Positions 44,629-58,308 of a stretch of 64,000 bases of DNA are shown here, one piece after another. The notes below the pieces were generated by a model, which saw only the letters and a list, made by a program, of their open reading frames with translations, did no database searches and was not told where the DNA came from. The first letter of the stretch is position 1. Each line of letters opens with the position of its first letter. The translations under genes and the position numbers were made by a program. Origin of the DNA: Cannabis sativa (Eukaryota; Streptophyta; Magnoliopsida; Rosales; Cannabaceae); assembly GCF_029168945.1 (NCBI RefSeq), contig NW_026870043.1:9058501-9122500 (forward strand), in the 5' to 3' direction.

Positions 44629-46488
44629 TGTTGGAAATAATTTTACCAGGATCTAGATTTACTAACAAGTATGTTGGATTAACAACCTAATATGAATTCT
44701 AAAACAATGAAAATAAACACATATAAAGTTAGAAAACCTTACAGTGGGTGCAGCGGAATAATATGACTCCTTCCGTTCAAATCTCTAGCCCTTGATTCCT
44801 TTCTGTAGCAGAGCATCACCAAGATCTGAACCTAGATCTTCTTTTCTCCTTCTTTGATGTAGAATTTCCATAGTCTTCCATACTATGATTGAGATACCAC
44901 TTGATGTGTGTGGGCACTACTCATTCACTCAAAGTTTCGAAATTACAAAGAAGAAAAGAGAGAGAGAAGGTGGCGTGTGAGGCTTTTCTGAGAGAAACAA
45001 AGTGATCAAAGATGTGTGTCTTTTAGTTTCCTCAAGCCAACACTTTCTGTTTACAGAAAACCCTCTAGGTTTAGGTTAGAATTGTATGGCATTAAAATAA
45101 TAGAAACTACAAATGGTATTTCTCATGCATATGGCCGGCCATACAAAGGGTATTGGGCCTCACTTTGCAACTTTCCCATTTTGTTATTTTCCATTCCCAT
45201 TTTCTCAAAAATGCCAATTTTCCAATTTAACCTTTCAAATGCCAATTCTAATTATTTAATAACTTGGAAATAATTATCAAATAATATTGCCATTTAATAT
45301 ATTTATTAATTTAGACATATAAAGTCTCTTAATCAATAAATAAACCTAAAATCTCTTTTCTTTACAATTTCGCCCTTGCTTAGTGAAAATTCATAAAGTA
45401 GACATAGTCTAACTTTTAGAATTTTAATTGATTAATTAAAATCAATTAACTGAGTCTTACAAGCAGTATGGCCTCAACTAGTATGGGGACCATGGGTCTA
45501 TATAACCGAGCTTCCAATAAGTCGAACCGAATTTACCAAGTAAATTCCCTAACTTATTAATTCCTCATTGAATCCACACTTAGAACTTGGAATTGCACTC
45601 TCAGTCATATAGAAACGCTCTATATGTTCCACGATATAGACACGTCATTAGTTATCCATTGTTATAACCCTAATGTGATCAATGATCCTCTATATAGATG
45701 ATTTACACTGTACAGGGATTAAATTACCGTAACACCCTACAATGTATTTTATCCTTAAAACACTTAACCCTGTATAAATGATATTTCACCTAAGTGAAAT
45801 GAGATCTCCACCATTTATCTTCGTTTGGTTAAGCTCGAAGGAAATCATCATTTACTTCTATTTGCCAAATAGAAGCTATAGATTCCATATTTATGTTAGC
45901 GCTCCCACTCAATTGCATTACCGTGTTCCCAAAATGTACGTATCACCCTGATACAAAACTAGGCTTAACTAACAAATCAAAGAACACGAGTAACACTCAT
46001 GAAATTGAGCCTAACCATATCAGGATTTCGATCATGTGATCTAGGATCAACAGTTGATATTGAATTGAATAGATATTACAGTAAATTTTAACATATCTAA
46101 TCAAAGTTCAATATCGGTCCCTTCCGATGTATACTCCATACATCCGATACTGGTAAACTTTGCCAATGTCCTGGAAAGGACATAACACTTTTCCAAGGTG
46201 TAAGAATACCTATCGCTGATTATACCATGTCAGTCTAAATCCAGTGTTCTGACAAATCAGGGAATCAACTTTTGAACATATAATAAAGATTATATTCCAC
46301 TGTGCTGACAACACTATAATCTTTAACCAACTCATATGTTCTGGACTTAAAAAGAATTCATACATTATATACATATAATCATGAAATAAATCATGTGAAC
46401 CATCCAACATAAATGTTATTTCTGATCTTTATTAATAAGTAAATCTGATTATATGAAATGAGTTTTATTTAGGGCATAAAACCCAACA
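44629..46488 (-). mobile_element. Copia element 4 left (3') LTR
   Basis: 1860 bases. The TATA region reads CTGTTTACAG (45047-45056), whereas the partner LTR keeps CTATTTATAG (52932-52941). The polypurine tract GTGCAAGTGGGAGTT (minus strand) is at 46489-46503. Confidence 0.95.
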
Positions 46489-49400
46489 AACTCCCACTTG
46501 CACTAATATAAAACAAAAAGTGCATTTCAAATAATCATTAACGCCTTGATATACCAATCAAGTGTAATAGTAGTAAACTCCTCGTAATGGCATCTGACAG
46601 GTTGAATTAAACACAACCTTTTCTCCACCATTACTCTTCCTTTATCACAAAATCCTTGATAATGTGAAATTCCTCTCTATATGTCTACTTTCTTGGGATA
46701 CTGGATTCTATACTTTTGGGCAACTACTCTTTTGTTATTCAGGAAGTAACCCTAGTAGTTAAGGCGAGTTGGAACACTGCCACAAATGTATAGAACTTTC
46801 CTTAGACTGAAAAAGTATCTTTCCTGCAACTTTTAACATTCAGTCTCTCTCTGGTAGACCAAGAGATTTCAGATAGGTTTTTACGCTTCTCCAAAATCGC
46901 TACTCCACCCCCAAGGTAATCACCATCTCATCAGCAGACTTTCTAGCACACAGGCAAGTCTCGAAATCTGATGTGGTGTAGTCTAAGAGTTTCAAAACCA
47001 CCCTTATTGACTAACATATAGTTCCTCTTCTTAATCTTAAGATTTACTTGATTGTCTTCCAATGTTTCTCTCCTGGATTAATCTGATACTTACTCATTAC
47101 TCCCACTCAACAGCCGGTGTCTGGTCTAAGGCATACAAAAGCATATCTGAGACCTCTCACTGTTGATTTAAGAAATTCTTTCATGGCTTTATCTTCTCTG
47201 GAATAGTTGAGACTTTTCCTTAGATAAATAAAATCTATGTCTAAGAAGTTGTGAAGCTTCTATAGATTTCCATTGGAAAGAAAATGCTTCAGCATCTCAT
47301 GCTTGCATTAGAGTAAGTAATTACCAGGTATACAATAAGCCATAGGTTTAGATAAACTTAAACCTACAATACTAGGAACAAGAAGTTTTGTTAAGTCCAT
47401 TGAATAGACTTATTAACGAAAATTTCCTTTCATGTCCTTGTAACAGAAAACTTTAGGTTACTCCATGTGAATGGATCAAACCATAGTTCTCTTGGATTTC
47501 TTCTTAGTTTCTTATCTTGACAATCCATTACTTGTTTAAACTCACTATGGATTTTAATCACTAGTTTCTTCCAAGTTACAAGAAGGTGAGTTCCTAGAAA
47601 CTCTCCCACTACAACAAGGTACCGTGAACTATGTCAAAGAAAACTAAATTGTATAGACCTCTTCAGTTGTGTTAAGACAACAGAGGCAGTGGGATCATCT
47701 TGTAACGAATAAGATGATAGAACACTTATGGAATCAAGAAAAAATATCTCCTTTATTTGCTACTTTACTTTCAGACTTAGTCATTTTCTTAGAAAAAATG
47801 GTATTTGTTTAAACAAACACTTTCTTATCTAATGACTACGGGATGCTCCACCCCTAATCACTTAGAATAGCTAACAAACATGCAAACCAGGGTTAGCAGT
47901 TCTTAAGATTTCGATTAGGTCATCCATGAATCTAGTAATGATTTACATTAAGTATACAACCATTGCATCATTCTGAAATTTTATTTCCATAGAAGGATTT
48001 AGGCAACGACTATTAACTAATCATCAATATGCAACTCGAATTTCTAGGGAGGTAAGTTTGGATATTATTCAAAATCAAATTAATGATCTTTGAACTGCAT
48101 ATCTACTAACTTTTTCTCCACCCCTATCAGTTCGCAAGATCTTTAACCACTTACCTTCACCATTGCTAGAAATTCATGAAATTTTTCAAACATTTCAAAT
48201 TTCTTTTGCATAAGGTAAAATCTAGAGTGATCGTTTTAAGAATACAACTAAAACTCATATCCACCCCTGAATGTACATCCATCTGCGAATGAGATGATTA
48301 TACTTTCAGTGGATATAGGCATATTAACTCTTTGCAGAGAATGATCTTGTCAAAACCACTATGAACAAGATACAAATGACATAAATTTATAAAATATGTG
48401 GTTGTATCTTTTGATGACTTACTTTAGTTTCATCAAAGAGTTCTTAGAATAGTGCAAGTGGATTCCGTCACGTATCACTAAACTCATACAGTTTGAATCC
48501 ATTGAAAGAAAATGGTTATGAAACACTTGTGAAAGTGTAACTGTATAATTAGTAATTCTCTCTTGGACCACCACTACTAATCTAACTCTATGATTTGCCT
48601 ATACAAGTAGGAGATATCTAAGATTGAGGATTTATATCATTTAGGGATAGAATTCCGGGAATATAATCATATGCGTCATCTAATTTCTTAAGAGAAAATA
48701 AGACTTTATATGATTTATAGACCATTCATCCAATGATATGTCATTAAGCTAATTCGAAATGAATAAGCTAAGAGGAATTAGGATAATTTCGTTTTAAATA
48801 AGAATCCAACGATGCTCCGATTAGCGAGAGTCAAAGTAATCTTATTTATACAATCTTCTTGTTTCATATTGTAAAACACTAGTCTAAGGTGTCATCAATT
48901 GATGAACAAATTTCAGATGTTGCATATACAATATTTATCTTTCGAGATCTAACACTATTATGTTAGTCTAATGGTGAAAATCCATTAGGGATTTATCTCA
49001 TTAGAAAAACAAATCAAGTTAGACCAACAATGAAGATTCGAAATTAAACTACAATTTAATAACAGAAAATAACATGGTTCAATACAAATTCATACACAAT
49101 TCAGAAATTATGAAGCACATAGCAAGTAGGAATGACAAGTGAAAATACTAAAACATACAATCCTAAATAATTTCCAAGGTTTTCAACAAACTGATATCAG
49201 TGTCCCGTTTAAGCGAGAGTCAAAGCTATCATTCATTGAATAGAGTTGTCAGCTCATCTAAAATGTCAAACATTCTAGCAACCTTTTATTCGATCAAGAT
49301 TTGAATCCGCGTTGTCCCGTTTAGGCGAGAGTCAAGGCTATTTTATCTTATGAGCTTCCACCATTGTTTCATATTCTTGCAAGTCTTATACAGTCGCCAC

Positions 49401-50817
49401 CATTAGGGTAGGCATAAACTATATAAAAAAAAAACTTACAAGATTACTTATCTTTCGAGATTAAACGGTGCTAACTTGCTAATGAACGTTCCTCCATTAG
49501 GGAGGATTACTCACTAAAACAATAGCTATGTAAAACCAACAATGGAGATCGAATGTCCTTATAATAATAAAGCTCATTATTTAATGAAGAATTGTATTTT
49601 CTTCTAATATTTATTTTAATCCATTTATTTTAAATATATATTTATTTAATTAAAATTTCTAATTTAGAATGAAAAATTCTAAATATAAATTTTAATGTAA
49701 TATTTATAAATTATACTTAGATGGATATGAAAATAACGTGAATTATTTCCATCTTAGTAATAATTTCCATAAATATTTAGAAAATTATTCAATTTAAGTT
49801 GTTTCAAAATTAATTTAAATTAATTTACAACTCAAATTTAATTTTCTATAAATATATATTGCATTTCGAAAATGCTTTAAAATAAAATAAAAATAAATCC
49901 TGGAAAATTACTCTAATTTTATGTTGGCCCAAAATTAATAAAATTAATTTTCAACAAAAAATATAATTTCCCTATTTAATTAAATATCTAAGAAAAATTT
50001 CAAATATTTAAGTATCATGATTAAAAAATCAACTTAAATATTAATTTTCTATTTAATGAAATACACTAGAAAAATACTTCAAGCAAAACAGATAATATCT
50101 ATCTAGACTTTCATAGACTAATTAATCCAATTTCTAATTATAATATATTTTAGTTCATTTATTTTAATTAACCATCAAATGAAAAAGTCACTGATTTAAG
50201 TTGGTCCAAAATTAAATAAATAATTTTCAACTTTAATCTATTTTTCAAATAAAATTCGAAATTTCTACATTAAAGAAATGTAATTTCGAAATTTTGGGAA
50301 ATGATTAATAAAATAAAATAAAATATATTCTGAAAATTATTCAAACTTAAGTTATTCTGAAATAAAATTCCAAACTTAAAATAATTTTCAACTTTAATTA
50401 AATAACATGAAAATAACAATATTAAAGTATCATGATTAAAATCAACTTAGATATTGAAATTTTCAATTTAATTAAATGTATTAAATTCAAGAAATAAATA
50501 AATAAGTAAAGAGGAAACTTAATTATTAATTCTAGTTTAATACTAGGAAAATATACTAAACTTAGATTGTACCAAAATTAATTAAGAGACAATTAATTTC
50601 ACAATCAATGATATTTTCCTATTTAAGATTAGAAATAATAACTAGTACTAGAAATAACTATCTAGAATATATCATTAACTAAGTGTTTTTCTAAAATTAA
50701 CTTTAAAATATTACAATGAAAAATAAATTTCATATATTTTAAAAGTGAATTATGTTGCTAATTCAATTTTAATTAGGTTAGACTAATATAATTAACCTAA
50801 TACAATTATTTAAATAA

Positions 50818-50937
50818 GGCAAATGGGCCTTCACAATTGGGGTAGTTCATGTGAGGGGGAGCTGGGTTTAGTATGTCGTACCCACTTCTATGGCCCCCAA
50901 CTCTCACACAAGGCCCAAAAGAGAGGAATTTAACCTT
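50818..50937 (-). other. Conserved 120-bp block, copia element 4
   Basis: Best copy of the inverted repeat: arm TGGGCCTTCACAATTGGGG at 50824-50842 and arm CCCCAACTCTCACACAAGG from 50895 (to CCCA at 50917). In RNA these could pair as 8 bp and 6 bp helices around an internal loop, closing a loop of about 52 bases. Confidence 0.82.
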
Positions 50938-52498
50938 AAAATAAACAATTGTTATTCATTGAATAAGCCCAAATCTAATTGGACCTAAATAAATTTTCTT
51001 ATGTCAAAATTTATTTTAGCAACCTAGTCCATTTACTTAGTAAAAACTTAAATGGGCTTCCTATATGCATCTAAGCCCAAAAGCAAACATATAGGCTCAC
51101 ACAGGTCAAATGATTTGGATGGGCCCTATCATGTTACTAGGTTTACACAGATGAAAGAAGTACAAAATTTACCTGTTACAAATTATTTATAAGATCTATC
51201 GTCAATTGGACTGTGATTAAAATCAGATCATTGGATCATGATCTGTCAACAAGTTAATCATAGCAATTTAGATCAGATAAATAATAGGTTTGTTAAAAAA
51301 ATTTGAATAAACAATATAAACAAACATTGTCCATGTAACAGATGTGAAAATAAGATATTAATATAATTAAATTATTATTCTTAAACTAACCAAATAAAGG
51401 AAACTAATTTTAAAATATCTAGGTTTATTTGAATCAAATTAAATTAAATATCTAATAAGATCAATGATTTGAAAAGAAAGAATCTCCAATATTACTTTCG
51501 GATCTTATAATTTAATAAAATAAACTAATTTTAAAATAGATTTGGTTAGATAATTATTATTTTAGAAATAAAATAATAAATGAATAATAATTACCATTAT
51601 TATATGTCAAAATATCTCAAATTAAGCAATATTCAAATCTCTACAAAAATATCTATGTTATTTAAATATTTAAGATATGATTTATAAATTTCTAATAAGG
51701 AAAAAATGATATATATAGAAAAAAAAAATCATTTTTAAACTTATAATTTATAAATAATTAAATATTTAACAAAATAACAAATTTTTGAATTTGAAAAACA
51801 TTATGGTAAGTATATCTATAAAAATATCTATGTTAATTTCAAATTTATTAATTATTTAATTTGTCATATAAGATAATTTTAATATAATATTTTAAATAAA
51901 AAGACAAAGTTATCTTTTAATTTAAAATATCTTAAATATCAAAATATCTAATCTTATAATTAAATAATAAATAAATATTAAAGAAGTTAACAAATTTTAA
52001 ATCTTACCATAATAGGAAATATTTAAAATTGGAAACATTACAAAATAGAAATATTTAAAATTGGAAAAATTCCAAATTGAAAATATTTAAAATTGGAAAC
52101 ATTTCAATTTAGAAATATTTAAAATTGGAAAAATAAATTTTGGGAAACAAACCCATGAAAAATTGGATTTTTGGGGAAAAAACCTCAAAAATTCGCAATT
52201 TGTGGGGAACTGCCAAGAAAGGCTACATGCAGCAACCATGATTTCCAATCTTCCAAAATTCATACCTTTCTCAATTTTTATCGGAATCGAGTTCCGTAAA
52301 TACGAAAATTGCTCAATTTTTCACAAGGAATCCAAATAAAATATTTTTAAAAATTGGAAAAATATATTTCATGGAAAAATTTCGTACAATATCAACATTC
52401 ATCAAACAACACATAAACCAACATGAAACCATCCAAATCAACGAAGAAACATGCAATCATCGTTTTAATTCATATTACATGAAAGTAAATCATTACAT

Positions 52499-52511
52499 GG
52501 CTCTGGTGCAA
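52499..52511 (-). promoter_or_regulatory. Copia element 4 primer-binding site, variant
   Basis: On the minus strand TTGCACCAGAGCC occupies the primer position. It differs from the initiator-Met match TGGTATCAGAGCC at three positions, and from element 2 at two. Confidence 0.7.
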
Positions 52512-52513
52512 GT

Positions 52514-54374
52514 TGTTGGAAATTATTTTACCAGGATCTAGATTTACTAACAAGTATGTTTGATTAACAACCTAATATGAATTCTAAAACAATGAAAATA
52601 AACACATATAAAGTTAGAAAACCTTACAGTGGGTGCAGCGGAATAATATGACTCCTTCCGTTCAGATCTCTAGCCCTTGATTCCTTTCTGTAGCAGAGCA
52701 TCACCAAGATCTGAACCTGGATCTTCTTTTCTCCTTCTTTGATGTAGAATTTCCATAGTCTTCCATACTATGATTGAGATACCACTTGATGTGTGTGGGC
52801 ACTACTCATTCACTCAAAGTTTCAAAATTACAAAGAAGAAAAGAGAGAGAGAAGGTGGCGTGTGAGGCTTTTCTGAGAGAAACAAAGTGATCAAAGATGT
52901 GTGTCTTTTAGTTTCCTCAAGCCAACACTTTCTATTTATAGAAAACCCTCTAGGTTTAGGTTAGAATTGTATGGCATTAAAATAATGGAAACTACAAATG
53001 GTATTTCTCATGCATAGGGCCGACCATACAAAGGGTATTGGGCCTCACTTTGCAACTTTCCCATTTTGTTATTTTCCATTCCCATTTTCTCAAAAAAGCC
53101 AATTTTCCAATTTAACCTTTTAAATGCCAATTCTAATTATTTAATAACTTGGAAATAATTATCAAATAATATTGCCATTTAATATATTTATTAATTTAGA
53201 CATATAAAGTCTCTTAATCAATAAATAAACCTAAAATCTCTTTTCTTTACAATTTCGCCCTTGCTTAGTGAAAATTCATAAAGTAGACATAGTCTAACTT
53301 TTAGAATTTTAATTGATTAATTAAAATCAATTAACTGAGTCTTACAAGCAGTATGGCCTCAACTAGTATGGGGACCATGGGTCCATATAACCGAGCTTCC
53401 AATAAGTCGAACCGAATTTACCAAGTAAATTCCCTAACTTATTAATTCCTCATTGAATCCACACTTAGAACTTGGAATTGCACTCTCAGTCATATAGAAA
53501 CGCTCTATATGTTCCACGATATAGACACGTCATTAGTTATCCATTGTTATAACCCTAATGTGATCAATGATCCTCTATATAGATGATTTACACTGTACAA
53601 GGATTAAATTACCGTAACACCCTACAATGTATTTTATCCTTAAAACACTTAACCCTGTATAAATGATATTTCACCTAAGTGAAATGAGATCTCCACCATT
53701 TATCTTCGTTTGGTTAAGCTCGAAGGAAATCATCCTTTACTTCTATTTGCCAAATAGAAGCTATAGATTCCATATTTATGTTAGCGCTCCCACTCAATTG
53801 CATTACCGTGTTCCCAAAATGTACGTATCACCCTGATACAAAACTAGGCTTAACTAACAAATCAAAGAACACGAGTAACACTCTTGAAATTGAGCCTAAC
53901 CATATCAGGATTTCGATCATGTGATCTAGGATCAACAGTTGATATTGAATTGAATAGATATTACGGTAAATTTTAACATATCTAATCAAAGTTCAATATC
54001 GGTCCCTTCCGATGTATACTCCATACATCCGATACTGGTAAACTTTGCCAATGTCCTGGAAAGGACATAACACTTTTCCAAGGTGTAAGAATACCTATCG
54101 CTGATTATACCATGTCAGTCTAAATCCAGTGTTCTGACAAATCAGGGAATCAACTTTTGAACATATAATAAAGATTATATTCCACTGTGCTGACAACACT
54201 ATAATCTTTAACCAACTCATATGTTCTGGACTTAAAAAGAATTCATACATTATATACATATAATCATGAAATAAATCATGTGAACCATCCAACATAAAAT
54301 GTTATTTCTGATCTTTATTAATAAGTAAATCTGATTATATGAAATGAGTTTTATTTAGGGCGTAAAACCCAACA
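52514..54374 (-). mobile_element. Copia element 4 right (5') LTR
   Basis: 1861 bases, TGTTGGAAATTATTTTACC to CGTAAAACCCAACA, with an intact TATA at 52932-52941. It is the promoter copy of the youngest element in the window. Confidence 0.95.
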
Positions 54375-54379
54375 CAACA

Positions 54380-56127
54380 CTCGGTCTACTACATCAGCAA
54401 AAGAATCATTGAAGCTGAAGGCCAGTACCCATTGATAGAAAAGTTCACCTATTGCCTAATCCTAGGAATAAGAAAGCTAAGGCCCTACTTTCAGACTCTT
54501 ACGTCAAGTGTTACAAAAATCAGATGCCTCTAGATGGTTGCGCAAATGGGCAGTAGAGTTGGCCAAGTATGAAGTTATCTTTCAACCCCAAACAGCGATT
54601 AAAGGTGAAGCCTTAGCAGATTTTGTCGTTAAATGTATGGGTAAAGAAGAGAGCATTTTAGAAAGTAACCCAGAGCCACTACAAATACCTCAGCCGAGCA
54701 ATAGTGAAGACAAGTCAACTTGGAAGCTACATGTGGAGGGGTCAGCTATAGATCAGCTGTCTAATGCAGGAATCTCCCTTGTCACACCTAGGGGGCATCA
54801 CCTGCACGGCACAGTCAAATTCAGATTTAAGGCATCTAATAATGAATCTGAATATGAAGCCCTTATTGCTTGCCTAAAACTCGCTCAGAAATTACATGCC
54901 GAACACATTTAGATCTGCAGTGACTCACAGTTGGTGGTAAGTTATGTATCTAGGAAGTACGAAGCTCGTGGGTAAAAGATGATAACATATCTGAGAAAAA
55001 TACATGATCTGCTCGCACAATTCAAGAGCTATGCTCTCAAGCAAATTCCAAGGGAAGAAAACACAACTGCCGATGCACTAGCCCAATTTGCGAGCAGCAA
55101 CATAAATGATAAAGCAAATCTAATCCCCATCCGATTTCTTGAAAAACCTAATATCACCAGCACAGAAGAAATTGAAATGATTGATGCATCCCCAAATTGG
55201 ATGACGCGAATAGCAGCCTACCTCAACATTGGGGAACTCCCAGATAATAGAAACGAAGCTCAAAAAATGAGGAGAAAGGTTGCACGGTACATCTTATAGA
55301 GGGAGTTAGGTATAGAAGAGGATTCTCCATGCCACTACTCAAATGTGTCACATACGATGAAGCTGGACGAGTTTTGTTAGAAGTACATGATGGATTCTGT
55401 GGCAACCACGCAGCTGGGCAGAGTTTATTTAAGAAAATTCTAAGGCAAGGATATTTCTGGCAGACCATGATTAAAGACTCCAAGGCCCACGTTAAGAAAT
55501 GTGACAAGTGCCAGAGATTTTCAAACATACCTCATGCACCGCCCAACGAGCTAACTCAGATGCAAAGTCCTTGGCCTTTTGCCAATTGGGGAATTGACCT
55601 GATCGGACAGTTACCCAAAGGCAAAGGTGGAGTGCAATACGCAGTGGTTGCAATTGATTATTTTACCAAGTGGACGAAGGCGGAGCCGCTGGGAACCATC
55701 ACGTCCAAACAATTGCAAGACTTCATTATTAAGAACATAATTTGTCGGTTGAATTACCATACAAGATAGTCTCGGACAATGGTAAGAAATTTAACAATCA
55801 GTACTTCATTGATTTTTGTGCAAACCATGGAATCATAAAAAGTTTCTCGGCAGTGGCACATCCCCAAGCAAATCGTCAGGTCGAAGCAGTAAATAAGGCC
55901 CTCAAAGATACCTTAAAGAAGAAACTTTAGGATGCTAAAGGAAACTGGCCGAAGGAACTTCCTGAAGTACTATGGTCATACAAAACAATAAACAAAACAG
56001 CGACCGGATATACTCCATTTTCCATGACATATGGATATGAAGCAATGCTACCTGTAGAACTTGAACCGCTAACCCATAGAAGATTGACATATAACCAAGA
56101 GGCCAATCATGCTATCCTCGCAAAAAG
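54380..56127 (+). pseudogene. Tat-type gypsy pol fragment (RNase H to integrase)
   Basis: Starts in RNase H (VYYISKRIIEAEGQYP), with a short deletion near 54505. The second RNase H (54697-55110) reads HVEGSA where the family has HVDGSA, so the first catalytic Asp is Glu. Integrase has CDKCQRFSN, FTKWTKAEP, SDNGKKF and AVNKALKDTLKKKL, with stops at 54910 and 54973, a shift near 55740 and a stop at 55928. Homology continues through MTYGYEAMLPVELE to about 56127. It is a different copy from the other two Tat elements. Confidence 0.88.
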
Positions 56128-56318
56128 GTATGATGGTTTGATCCCTTTCTCTTCAGAAAGGTTTGATCAAAAACTTTAAAAAATTAAAAAAAAAATTTAA
56201 AGTTGTGGGTTTGCACTGTATCATGTATTTCTAGATAAATTTCGGTTAATCATATACATATGCCTCTTAAATAATTTTAAAGACTAACACTTTGTAATTA
56301 CTTGAAAAAAGAAATGAT
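56128..56318. other. Non-coding stretch with two hairpins
   Basis: Two inverted repeats lie side by side: TTTGATCCCTTTC (56137-56149) with GAAAGGTTTGATCAAA (56156-56171), and AACTTTAAA (56172-56180) with TTTAAAGTT (56196-56204). The stretch probably belongs to the 3' part of the minus-strand element 58237-61300, into which the next LTR was inserted. Confidence 0.55.
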
Positions 56319-56323
56319 TAACT
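56319..56323. repeat. Target-site duplication TAACT (partner 58232-58236)
   Basis: TAACT flanks both ends of the following solo LTR. Confidence 0.95.
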
Positions 56324-58231
56324 TGTTGGAAATTATTTTACCAGGATCTTAGATCTACTCACAAGTATGTTGATTAACACCCTAAATATGAACTTCTAAA
56401 ACGATTATAAAATAAACACATATAAAGTATGAGAAACCTTACATTGGGTGCAGCGGAATAAAATGTCTCCTTCCGTTCAGATCTCTAACCCTTGTATCCT
56501 TTCTGTCGCAGAGTATTATCAAGATCTGAACCTGGATCTCTTTCTCTCCTTTCTTTAGTGTTGAATCTCCTTCTTGTTGAATGTCTTTCTTCACGATCTT
56601 CCTCACTATGATTGAGGAATCACTTGTTGTGTGTGGGCACTACTCTATCACAAAGAGGTTCAAAATTATTCAAGGAAGAAGAAGAGTATGAAGGTGGCGG
56701 CTAGGGTTTAGAAAGAGAAGGCTCAGGTTTTTCTCTGAAGAAAACAAGATGTGTAAGTGTAAATTTCCTGAAGCCTTCACTATCTATTTATAGCATACCA
56801 CATAGGGTTAGGTTTGAATTATTTGGCATTAAAATAATGAAAATATCAGATGATAAAGCCTATAAAAGTGGCCGGCCATGGCTATATGGATTTGGGCCTC
56901 ACTTTTTGCAATTTTGCAGTTTTATCATTTCTGCATCTCATTTTCTCAAAAACGCCAATTTTCAAATTCAACCATTTAAATGCCAATTCTAACTATTTAA
57001 TAACTATAAATAATTATTAAATAATATTGTCATTTATCATATTTATTAATTGAACCATACAAAGTATCTTAATTAACAAATATGCCCTAAAAACTCTTTC
57101 TTTACAATTTCGCCCTTACTGAGTGAAAAATTCACAAATAGACATAGTCTAACTTGAGAATTATAATTGATTAATCAAAACCAATTAAATGAGTCTTACA
57201 AGTAATATTATCTCAACTAGTGGGGGGACCATGGGTCTATATAACCGAGCTTCCAATAAGCAGATCAAGAATTTATAACATAAATTCACTGACTTATTAA
57301 TTCTTCGTTGAATCCACGCATAGAACTTAGAATTGCACTCTCAGTATATAGAACGCTCTATATGTTCCACCATAGAGACACGTCATTAGTTATTCATTGT
57401 TATAATCCTAATTTGATCAATGATCCTCTATATGAATGATCTACACTGTAAAGGGATTAGATTACCGTAACACCCTACAATGTATTTTATCCTTAAAACA
57501 CTTAACCTCGTACAAATGATATTTCAGCTATGTGAAATGAGTACTCCACCATTTATTTTCGTTTGGTCAAGCTCGAAGGAAATCATCCTTTTACTTACTA
57601 TTTGCCAGATAGAATCTATAGATTCCATATTTATGTTAGCGCTCCCACTCAATTGCACTACCGTGTTCCCAAAATGTACGTATCACCCTGACCCAAAAGT
57701 AGGCTTAATTAACAAATCCAAGAGAACGAATAACACTCTTGAGATTGAACCTAATCATATCAGGATTAAGATCATTTGATCTAGGATCAACTAGGCGATA
57801 TTGACTTGAATAGATATTACGGTAAGTTTGATAAATCTATGTCAAAGTTCAATATCGGTCCCTTCCGATGCATACTCCATGCACCCAACCTGAGCTTTAC
57901 TTTAGCCAATGCTCTGGAAAGAACATAGCATTATACCAAATGCAAGTAAACTCTGTTGTAGATTATCATATCAGTAAAACCCTGTGTCTGATAAATCTAG
58001 GAATCTTTATTCACATAGTCATGTTTACTTTCCAATGTGTTGACAACACAATAAACAGGATCAAGTATGTGAAAAGGGTTTCAGATGAATTTATAAATCA
58101 AATAGACAAGCAAATGATAAGATGAACCAAAACATACACAAATGAATGAAAAATACTTCTTTTTCTTTATTGATGTTGAATAAAATGGATTACATTGAAA
58201 TGGAGTTTTATTTAGGGCATAAAACCCAACA
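56324..58231 (-). mobile_element. Solo copia LTR (subtype A) with intact duplication
   Basis: 1908 bases, TGTTGGAAATTATTTTACC to AAAACCCAACA. It has no internal region and has perfect flanking TAACT, so it arose by LTR-LTR recombination after insertion. The insertion target is Tat-type non-coding sequence. Confidence 0.95.
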
Positions 58232-58308
58232 TAACTTTATTCATAAATGAAGTTCAAAATATTACATCAATAATGCGAGTTACAATCATTAATTTACTCG
58301 TAGTAGGG

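Larger units (their letters stand above)
46489..52513 (-). other. Copia element 4 internal region, no coding capacity
   Basis: 6.0 kb. 46489-49190 keeps scrambled pol homology (for example TCTCCACCCCTATCAGTTCG near 48115, as at 33347) about 0.9 kb shorter than in element 3. GCGAGAGTC motifs are at 48822-48832, 49211-49221 and 49323-49333. The conserved block is at 50818-50937. AT-rich leader fills the rest to the primer site. It is closely collinear with 15976-22133. Confidence 0.9.
44629..54374 (-). mobile_element. Complete copia element 4, non-autonomous
   Basis: 9746 bases with two LTRs of 1860 and 1861 bases, a polypurine tract and a perfect 5-base duplication. By eye the LTRs differ at about 18 bases plus one indel (near 1 percent), the least of any pair here. 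The interior has no ORF for any retroelement protein and shares its decayed layout with element 2. It must therefore have been copied with enzymes from another element. Confidence 0.93.

Noticed and set aside
46210..46410. 66-codon ORF identical at 54095-54295
   Set aside because: It is the same position in the two LTRs of element 4; the identity reflects recent LTR duplication and not a gene family.
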